This document shows, in pieces, positions 58,010-64,000 of a stretch of 64,000 bases of DNA. The notes beneath the pieces were generated by a model that was not told where the DNA came from, ran no database searches, and saw nothing but the letters and a program-made list of their open reading frames with translations. The DNA is from Povalibacter uvarum (lineage in GTDB: Bacteria; Pseudomonadota; Gammaproteobacteria; Steroidobacterales; Steroidobacteraceae), in assembly GCF_014202975.1 (NCBI RefSeq), contig NZ_JACHHZ010000003.1:1-64000 (forward strand), written 5' to 3'. The position numbers and the translations under genes are program-made. Each line of letters begins with the position of its first letter. Position 1 is the stretch's first letter.

Positions 58010-59118
58010 GCGATCTCTGTGGACTTCGTGTCCAGCGCCTCTTTGAGCCTCGACACCATGGCAAGGTTGTGTCGCGCGGACAGCGTGATCCGAAGACGGG
58101 CTGTGCCCATCGGAACCGTGGGCGGCCGTATAGCCGGCACGTAAATGCCCTGCGCCAGCAGTCTCTCGGAAGCCGCGACTGCTGCACCGTCCGCGCCCAG
58201 GATGACCGGCACGATCGGTGTCGGATGGGCAGGCGCGATCATTTCGATCCATCGACGCAGTTCGGTGCGCAGCGCTTCGCCGCGCGCGCTGTCGCAGATT
58301 TGCAGAGCTGCTTTCGCTGCCGCGGTATCGGCGGGTGACAGGCCGGTCGTGAAGATGAACGTCCGCGCGCGATTGATCATCAGGTCGATCAAGGCGGTTG
58401 GGCCGGCAACGAAGCCACCGAGCGAGCCGAGTGTCTTCGACAACGTACCGACGCGAATCACCTCGACATCGACAAATGCGTCCTTCGATACGCCGAAGAC
58501 ATCGTGCGCTTCATCGAGGACCAGCAGCGCATTGTGGCGTCGGCAGGCCGCAGCGATCTGGTCGAGCGGAGCGCAATCGCCGTCCATCGAGAACACGGTC
58601 TCGGTCACAACCAGCTTTCGTCCATCCGTCTGCGCAAGCAGGCTTTCGAGATGCTCGACGTCGCAGTGCCGGTAAACGCAGGTGCGTGCGCGGGCGAGGC
58701 GGCAGCCATCGATGATGGAGGCATGATTCAACGCGTCGCTGAACACGGTTGTGTCGGCCGTCGCGAGTGTCGTCAGTACCCCGAGATTGGCCGCATAGCC
58801 GGAGTTGAACGCGAGTGCGCGGGCGGAGGACTTCCAGGCGGCGAGTGCGGCTTCGAGCTCGTCGTGAAGGGAGCGCGTACCAACCACGAGTCGTGAGGCG
58901 AGCGCCCCTGTCCCGAATCGGTCGATGGCATTGTGCGCGGCCGCGCGTACTTCAGGTGCAGAGCTGAGCCCGAGATAGTCGTTCGATGCGAAGGAGATGA
59001 CGGCCCGGCCGTTGACCTGACCCTCGGGGCCATCACAATCGAAAGCGACTGTCCGCCGCAGCCGCTGTGCGCGTGCGAGCTCGTCGAGCTGAGTCGTCGC
59101 CCATTCAGTCCAGCTCAT
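58006..59118 (-). CDS. bioF: 8-amino-7-oxononanoate synthase
   Basis: A 370-residue alpha-oxoamine synthase. SFASNDYLGLSS is near 43, FNSGYAANLGVL near 105, VTETVFSMDGDCAPL and LVLDEAHDVFGV hold the PLP-contacting residues, and the PLP Lys is in VGTLSKTLGSLGG. It condenses pimeloyl-ACP/CoA with alanine. It overlaps bioA upstream and bioD downstream by ATGA, so the three are translationally coupled. The length is a little short of E. coli BioF (384), mostly at the ends. Confidence 0.93.
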   Translation of the reverse strand: MSWTEWATTQLDELARAQRLRRTVAFDCDGPEGQVNGRAVISFASNDYLGLSSAPEVRAAAHNAIDRFGTGALASRLVVGTRSLHDELEAALAAWKSSARALAFNSGYAANLGVLTTLATADTTVFSDALNHASIIDGCRLARARTCVYRHCDVEHLESLLAQTDGRKLVVTETVFSMDGDCAPLDQIAAACRRHNALLVLDEAHDVFGVSKDAFVDVEVIRVGTLSKTLGSLGGFVAGPTALIDLMINRARTFIFTTGLSPADTAAAKAALQICDSARGEALRTELRRWIEMIAPAHPTPIVPVILGADGAAVAASERLLAQGIYVPAIRPPTVPMGTARLRITLSARHNLAMVSRLKEALDTKSTEIA

Positions 59119-60392
59119 GAGGTGGCCTCATCCAGCGCTGCCGCCAGCGTCAGGACGATTCGCTCGATCTCGTCAGCTGTCGTCGTGAGCGGAGGAACGA
59201 CCGTTACGACGGGTCCCATCGATCGACACAGGACGCCGCGACGGACCATCGCGATGCAGGTGCGCCTTGCCAGGCGTGCGTCGGTGCGCGTATCGAGTTC
59301 GACGGCGCCCATCAGCCCGACGAGTCGAATGTCCTTCACCGCCACTTTCGGGCGAACGTGCGTATCGAGCAGTGCGCGCAGCTGGGATGACCGGGCCCTT
59401 ACGTTGGCCAGCACATTCATCGAGTGCAGCAGTTCCAGATGCCGCAAAGCCACTGCGGCGGCAAGCGCGTTCCCGCCGTAAGAATGTCCGTGGTAGAGCG
59501 TGGCCTCGCTCAGGTCTGCTCCGAGGAATGCATCGAAGACCCGCTGACTGGCAACCGTCGCCGACATCGGCAGGTAGCCCCCGGTGATGCCCTTTCCAAG
59601 GCACAGGATGTCCGGAGAAAGCCCGCACTGCTCGCTTGCGAACAGGGTACCGGTGCGGCCGAAGCCGGTTGCGACCTCATCGCAGATCAGGAGTACGTCG
59701 GCTGCCCGGCAAGCTGCCTGCAGCGCGGCGAACTCCGTCGATGTGGCGATCAGCATGCCGGCCGCGCCCTGAACCAGGGGCTCGACGACGACGGCCGCGA
59801 GACGCGCTCGATGCTCTCTGACCATTGCCGCCGCGACTTTCAATGCATCGGGGTTCGAAAAGGAGGGGGCTCGCAGCACTTCAAAGCGCAGCGGATCGAA
59901 GATCGCCGTGCCGAAGCCACTGCCGCCGACAGATAGCGAGCCGATCGTGTCGCCGTGGTAGGCATCGCCGAACGCCAGATACGTGTTGCGGCCCGCGACG
60001 CCACGATTGACCCAGAACTGGAACGCGATCTTCAACGCCTGCTCGACACCCGATGCTCCGTCCGAGGCAAAGAGGAAGTGAGGCCGATCGACTGGAACGA
60101 CCCGGGAAAGTGCCTCAGCGAGCTCGATGACGATTCGATTCCCGTTGCCGAGCAAGGTCGAATGCGCAACGCGGTCGAGCTGCGCGCGCAGCGCTTCATC
60201 GAGTTCCGGCACGCAGTGACCGAGCGTGGTTACCCAGAGCGATGAAATCGCGTCCAGATAGCGCCTGCCCTCCGTGTCGATGAGTTCGCGCCCGACCCCT
60301 CGTTCGACAACGATCGGCGCGTTGTCCGCGTAACACGCCATCTGCGTGAATCCATGCCACACGACGGCTGCATCGCGCTCAACCCAGTTCAT
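59115..60392 (-). CDS. bioA: Adenosylmethionine-8-amino-7-oxononanoate aminotransferase
   Basis: A 425-residue class III aminotransferase. The N-terminal AVVWHGFTQMACYADNAPIVVERG region is typical of BioA (W and Y residues contact substrate), followed by FASDGASGVEQALKIA, GDAYHGDTIGSLSVGG, ICDEVATGFGRTG and the PLP Lys in CLGKGITGGYLPMS. It transfers the amino group of S-adenosylmethionine to 8-amino-7-oxononanoate. It is the first gene of bioA-bioF-bioD. Its upstream region (60393-60883) contains a TCAATCA palindrome at 60689. bioB and bioC/bioH are not in the window. Confidence 0.93.
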   Translation of the reverse strand: MNWVERDAAVVWHGFTQMACYADNAPIVVERGVGRELIDTEGRRYLDAISSLWVTTLGHCVPELDEALRAQLDRVAHSTLLGNGNRIVIELAEALSRVVPVDRPHFLFASDGASGVEQALKIAFQFWVNRGVAGRNTYLAFGDAYHGDTIGSLSVGGSGFGTAIFDPLRFEVLRAPSFSNPDALKVAAAMVREHRARLAAVVVEPLVQGAAGMLIATSTEFAALQAACRAADVLLICDEVATGFGRTGTLFASEQCGLSPDILCLGKGITGGYLPMSATVASQRVFDAFLGADLSEATLYHGHSYGGNALAAAVALRHLELLHSMNVLANVRARSSQLRALLDTHVRPKVAVKDIRLVGLMGAVELDTRTDARLARRTCIAMVRRGVLCRSMGPVVTVVPPLTTTADEIERIVLTLAAALDEATS

Positions 60393-60883
60393 GACTTCCG
60401 TATCGCTCCGATCGTCCTGGCGGGCGCGCAGTGTACCTGCTTCGAGCTATCAGCCAAGGCCGTCGCATCAGCTGACAAATCAGTGCAGCGAGGCTCTCGC
60501 GAGTCTTGCGAGCAGGCGTCAATTGGGTCATGGGCGAGCGGGATCTACCTGCGATCTGGCCCTGTCAGATCGATCGGATCGTGACCCATGTTCCTCGCCG
60601 GCGCGGGTGCAGCAATCAGCTGCGGCGACAGCGGACTGCACTCCCGGTGGCGGGTTCCGTGCCGGTGCGCGACGCGCCATCCCCGAAATCAATCAGTTGA
60701 CGGAATCGGTCACCACTTCATAGACCGCCCGTACAAAAAATAGTGTTTACCCTCACAGGCAAGCTTGCAAAGATCAGGAAAGTCGCTCAATAATGAACAT
60801 ACCGCGTATTAAAAAATGTCTGACGGCGCTGCGAACGCCCTGGACTGCGATTCGGCTACAACGTGTACGAGGGGGAACATGTA
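60393..60883. other. Divergent intergenic region between bioA and a TonB receptor
   Basis: A 491-base gap. Small open frames on the plus strand (for example 60346-60723) overlap bioA or lack ribosome sites and look like shadows. The region holds the operator candidate at 60689-60704 and an A-rich stretch at 60728-60830 that probably carries the receptor promoter. Confidence 0.55.
60689..60704. promoter_or_regulatory. 16-bp palindromic operator candidate (site 9)
   Basis: TCAATCA-GT-TGACGGA: the left arm and centre are identical to site 1, and the right arm matches at 6 of 7 positions of TGAYTGA. It lies 180 bases before the TonB receptor start and 297 bases before bioA. Confidence 0.45.
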
Positions 60884-63280
60884 ATGACTCGAATTCTGGC
60901 AAAACGCGCATCCCGGTATTGGCTGACGACAACGCCCGTCCTGCTGGCGAGCCTGTCGGCGGGAGCGATTGCTACGGCAGCGGACGATGACAAGCTGCAG
61001 CTTGAGGAGGTCATCGTCACGGCCAACACTTATCAGGAAGACATCGCAGAGCAGCCCGTGTCCGTGACTGAGTTCAACGCCGAGCAGCGCAATCTGACGG
61101 CGACAGCCAGCGCGACCGATATGTACCGGCTCACGCCCGGCATCGAACTGTCCGATCGTGGCGTGACGATTCGCGGCGTCGGTCGCACCACACCGACATC
61201 GAGCCTGGGAACCACGGAACCTGTCGCCTACTACGTAAACGGTTTCTATCTGCCCGACTCGAGCGTCATCGGCGAGAACACGCTGATCGGCGGCAACGTG
61301 CAGATCCTTCGTGGCCCGCAGGGCACGCGCTACGGCACGAACGCCATCGGCGGCGCCGCGAACCTGATCAGCCGTGTTCCAACAGATACCTTCCGCGGTG
61401 AAGCCCTGATCGGCTACGGACGGTACGACTGGAATACGCAGGGATTCACGGTTTCCGGACCGCTGAGCGAAAACTACGGTGCGCGCTTCAGCGTACAGCG
61501 TTTCGCGCAGCCCGAGCGCTCGCAAAAGAACATCGGCCCCGTCGAAGCCGGCTTCGACTCCGAGAACCTGTACGCCGAATTCCAGCTCGACGGCCAGGTG
61601 ACCGACGATCTGCATTTCCTGCTGCGCTCGAGCACGTTCTCGTATGACAACGCGCGTGGTTACACGGCTCCCGCGGTCTACAACAACGCAGCGCCTTTCC
61701 AGGGTTCGAACATTCCGAACGTCACGTACAACTACGACAAGAATCCGCCGCAGGAACCGCGCGTGATCGACGTAGACGTCGAAGGCTACGACAAGCTCAA
61801 GGACAACCAGGTCCATATCCTGAATGCGGACTGGAACCTGGGCCCGGCGACGCTGTACTACGTCGGCGGCTACCAGGCGTACAAGACTGAGGGCAATGGG
61901 GACTACGACGCCACATCGCGCATCGGCTACGTCACGGGTCCGGGAAATCCAGGTGGCGCAATCGCCAACGGACTCTTCATCAGCACATCGATCGTCGACT
62001 ACTACTTCAACGACGACGAGCGCTACTCGCACGAGCTGCGCCTCGAGGGCAATGAGCACGACGACCTGGAGTGGAACGTCGGTCTGTACTACTCGAAGGG
62101 CAAGTACGATCGTTCCTACGCGATCGGAAACCCGAACCAGCCGGAGCTGGCGAATCCCGTCTATCGCTACTACAACGGCGCCGTCCAGGCCGCGCCTATT
62201 GCGCCGAATCCCAATCGGGATACGTATCGTCAGCACAACCTGCTCGATGTCGAGTCCCGGGCCGTGTTCGCACAGGCGACCTACGCGCTCACTGACAAAC
62301 TTCAGTTGACGGCGGGCGCGCGGTACACCGAAGACGAAAGCACGGGTACCAACGAGTACTTCAACTTCTACTGGGACACGTTCTTCACGGGTGACGTGAC
62401 GCCGCTGGTGAACGGCGCGACGACGACCGTGAAAGATGAAGAGATCACCGGCCGGATTGCCGCCGACTTCCAGGCGACGGATTCAGCCAGCTTCTATCTG
62501 AGTGTCGCGCGCGGCTCGAAGCCGAGCAGTTTGACGCTCGACAACATCGTTCCGGATCCGGCGCAGGGCGGAAGGAACAACGTGTCCGATCCCGAGGAGT
62601 TGATCGCGTACGAGCTGGGCTGGAAGCAGTTGATGGGCAGCGAGTTCTTCGGAACGGTCGCGCTGTTCTTCAATGACTACACGGATATGCAGATTCCTCT
62701 GACCGTCTACCTGCCGAACCCGATCGCCGGCCTTCCGAACATTCCGGCGACGCGCTATGACAACGTGGACACGGAGATCTATGGCGCCGAGATCGAGGGC
62801 ACGTGGACGCCTACGCCGGATGTGTGGGTCAGAGCGAACTACACCTACACCCACGGCGAGTACACCGCGATGGACGGGCTGGTCATCGATCCGACCGATG
62901 TCACAGCACAGCAGCAGAGCATCGTGGGGAATCAGCTTTCACGCATCCCGCGTCATAAGGCGAGCCTTGCTGGTTACTACACGTTCGACTTCACGCCGGG
63001 GTCGCTCATCCTGGGTGGCTCGGTCTACTACGCGGGTGAGCGCTACTGGTCTTACTTCAACACAGATACCTGGAAGATGAGCGACTACACGGTGGTCAAT
63101 GCCAGTGCGACGTGGCGTGCACCGGACAACCGCTACGAGGTGAACGCCGCTTGCAGCAACCTCCTCGATGACGACTACGTCACCGCCATCGGCGTCGCTG
63201 GCCCGGATCTGGGGTTGGCCCGCACCAACTATCTGGGTGCTGCGCGCTTCTACAGCCTGCAGGTTCGCGTCCGCTTCTGA
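60884..63280 (+). CDS. TonB-dependent outer-membrane receptor
   Basis: A 798-residue receptor. ATG 60884 follows GAGGGGGAA; an in-frame GTG at 60863 would include the ribosome site. A signal peptide ends near GAIATAAD, then EEVIVTANTYQEDIAEQPVSV (plug start), VQILRGPQGTRYGTNAIGGAANL, and a barrel ending in RFYSLQVRVRF with terminal Phe. It is of the same general type as the receptor at 12520-15042. It is followed by a strong terminator (63300-63330), so it is transcribed alone. The ligand is unknown. Confidence 0.92.
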   Translation: MTRILAKRASRYWLTTTPVLLASLSAGAIATAADDDKLQLEEVIVTANTYQEDIAEQPVSVTEFNAEQRNLTATASATDMYRLTPGIELSDRGVTIRGVGRTTPTSSLGTTEPVAYYVNGFYLPDSSVIGENTLIGGNVQILRGPQGTRYGTNAIGGAANLISRVPTDTFRGEALIGYGRYDWNTQGFTVSGPLSENYGARFSVQRFAQPERSQKNIGPVEAGFDSENLYAEFQLDGQVTDDLHFLLRSSTFSYDNARGYTAPAVYNNAAPFQGSNIPNVTYNYDKNPPQEPRVIDVDVEGYDKLKDNQVHILNADWNLGPATLYYVGGYQAYKTEGNGDYDATSRIGYVTGPGNPGGAIANGLFISTSIVDYYFNDDERYSHELRLEGNEHDDLEWNVGLYYSKGKYDRSYAIGNPNQPELANPVYRYYNGAVQAAPIAPNPNRDTYRQHNLLDVESRAVFAQATYALTDKLQLTAGARYTEDESTGTNEYFNFYWDTFFTGDVTPLVNGATTTVKDEEITGRIAADFQATDSASFYLSVARGSKPSSLTLDNIVPDPAQGGRNNVSDPEELIAYELGWKQLMGSEFFGTVALFFNDYTDMQIPLTVYLPNPIAGLPNIPATRYDNVDTEIYGAEIEGTWTPTPDVWVRANYTYTHGEYTAMDGLVIDPTDVTAQQQSIVGNQLSRIPRHKASLAGYYTFDFTPGSLILGGSVYYAGERYWSYFNTDTWKMSDYTVVNASATWRAPDNRYEVNAACSNLLDDDYVTAIGVAGPDLGLARTNYLGAARFYSLQVRVRF

Positions 63281-63299
63281 AGTCATTGGACGGAAGTCA

Positions 63300-63330
63300 G
63301 GCCGGCTCCGGAAACGGGGCCGGCCTTTTT
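63300..63330 (+). terminator. Rho-independent terminator
   Basis: GGCCGGCTCC-GGAAAC-GGGGCCGGCC (10-bp stem with one G-T pair) followed directly by TTTTTC, 19 bases after the receptor stop at 63280. Confidence 0.88.
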
Positions 63331-63395
63331 CTTTGGCAATCGCTTCCTGTGCCGCGCCGTCCTTCGGTCTAATCCGGGCCTATAGCGCCGCTGAA

Positions 63396-63410
63396 ATGTA
63401 AACGTTTTTT
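63396..63410. promoter_or_regulatory. LacI-type operator-like half-palindrome
   Basis: ATGTAAACGTTTTTT has a perfect left half of the TGTAAACGTTTACA-type LacI-family operator. It lies about 200 bases upstream of the fuller site at 63594-63611, in the 399-base gap before the last receptor, where no gene is seen. Confidence 0.4.
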
Positions 63411-63593
63411 CTTCCAGCGAAACGAAATGTGAGCGAGTAGCCGTTGATCGGCCCGGCCTGAGCGCGTGCCTGGAAACGCCATTCTCGCCAGTTTTCAGGC
63501 CAAAAATGCCTTATTTTCGGCTCGCCGAGCGGTCCGGCCACTGCGCCTGCACCGCCGGCCTGTTTCTCATTTAGCTGCCGATCTTGACGCTGG

Positions 63594-63611
63594 ATGTAAA
63601 AACGTTTACAT
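63594..63611. promoter_or_regulatory. LacI-family operator candidate
   Basis: ATGTAAA-AACG-TTTACAT, with perfect 7-base arms around a CG-containing centre, resembles operators of LacI/GalR regulators. It lies 69 bases before the ATG of the partial TonB receptor at 63680. LacI-controlled TonB receptors are common for carbohydrate uptake in proteobacteria. Confidence 0.6.
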
Positions 63612-63679
63612 CTGCTGCCGCCTGCAAATCGGCAATTGGCTCGCTCTGAGCCGTGAGACAGAAGAACAGGGGGGATCAG

Positions 63680-64000
63680 ATGGGTATCAGCAAGAGAAGG
63701 GCAGTGTCGGCCGTGACCGTCGGCGGGCTGGCACTGTGCGGCGTCGTGGGAGCGCAAGAGAGCGGCCGTTCGACGCCGCAACTGGCTGTAGAAGAAGTGA
63801 TCGTCACCGCGACACGCCGCGAGACGAATCTGATGGAAACGGCAGGCGCGATCAGCGTACTGGGCGGACAGGAACTGGAAGCCCGCGGCATCATCAACAT
63901 CGCGCGGCTGGATTCGATCGCACCGAACCTCAAGGTGCTCGACCAACAGAACCAGGGCATGGGCGCCGTGCAGATCGCGATGCGCGGTATCGTGAATTCG
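63680..64000 (+). CDS. TonB-dependent receptor, 5' part only (cut by the window edge)
   Basis: The open frame covers 107 codons from ATG 63680, behind AGGGGGGATCAG, to the window end. It shows a signal peptide (MGISKRRAVSAVTVGGLALC, then GVVGAQ), the plug start EEVIVTATRRETNLMETAGAISVL and part of the plug (LEARGIINIARLDSIAPNL). It is of the same kind as the receptors at 12520 and 60884. The LacI-type operator upstream suggests sugar-dependent control, which would set it apart from the others. Confidence 0.9.
   Translation, partial: MGISKRRAVSAVTVGGLALCGVVGAQESGRSTPQLAVEEVIVTATRRETNLMETAGAISVLGGQELEARGIINIARLDSIAPNLKVLDQQNQGMGAVQIAMRGIVNS

Noticed and set aside
60346-60723. A 125-codon open frame on the plus strand upstream of the receptor
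   Set aside because: It overlaps the 5' end of bioA, has no clear ribosome site, and its predicted protein is Arg/Ser/Ala-rich without motifs.
1-64000. CRISPR arrays, insertion sequences, tRNA or rRNA genes
   Set aside because: I saw no regularly spaced repeats, transposase-like proteins or recognisable RNA genes. A tRNA could be missed by eye; tRNAscan-SE would settle it.

Overview
The window is a GC-rich (roughly 60-65 % by eye) gammaproteobacterial chromosome segment with dense genes, many ATGA stop/start overlaps, five TonB-dependent receptor genes and several PQQ-type beta-propeller oxidases. The most telling content is a pvaB-pvaA gene pair: an oxidised polyvinyl alcohol (PVA) hydrolase lipoprotein followed by a cytochrome-c-containing PQQ polyvinyl alcohol dehydrogenase. 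This fits a Steroidobacteraceae bacterium, and Povalibacter is a described PVA degrader in that family. The genus is an inference; no rRNA gene is present to test it. I saw no tRNA, rRNA, insertion sequence, phage gene or CRISPR array.

Layout. 0-11 kb: a cut-off thiolase, a single-chain biotin-dependent acyl-CoA carboxylase, a TetR regulator, an exported alpha/beta hydrolase, an MFS transporter coupled to an acyl-CoA synthetase, and a 3-hydroxyacyl-CoA dehydrogenase. 11-18 kb: a tandem double-TetR regulator, a TonB receptor, and a large lipoprotein that joins a PQQ-type propeller to an oxidised-PVA-hydrolase-like esterase. 18-26 kb: an SDR, acetoacetyl-CoA synthetase, a small exported protein, a TonB receptor and a 3-hydroxybutyryl-CoA dehydrogenase. 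26-29.5 kb: pvaB-pvaA. 29.6-38 kb: idi tail-to-tail with a complete, tightly overlapping ebo operon (eboA, eboB, TMEM220 protein, soluble propeller, eboD, eboE, eboF, eboC). 38-47.9 kb: a TonB receptor, an FKBP isomerase, a second propeller-esterase fusion carrying an extra DNRLRE-like module, LysR, PilZ and HAD proteins. 47.9-57.3 kb: an alpha/beta hydrolase, two quinohaemoproteins, an MHS-family transporter, an exported EthD-like protein, TetR and an exported unknown. 57.4-60.4 kb: bioA-bioF-bioD. 60.9-64 kb: one complete and one partial TonB receptor.

How it may work together (inference): PvaA and the two fusions oxidise secondary alcohols of PVA, or a similar polyol, to beta-diketones in the periplasm or at the outer membrane. 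PvaB and the fused esterase domains cleave the diketones. TonB receptors take up polymer or oligomers. Acyl-CoA synthetase, acetoacetyl-CoA synthetase, 3-hydroxyacyl-CoA dehydrogenases, thiolase and the carboxylase handle the acid fragments. A recurring 16-bp palindrome of the form TCARTCA-N2-TGAYTGA stands before several of these genes and suggests a common, probably TetR-type, regulator. The ebo cluster looks like a separate, intact metabolite-export or metabolite-synthesis unit.
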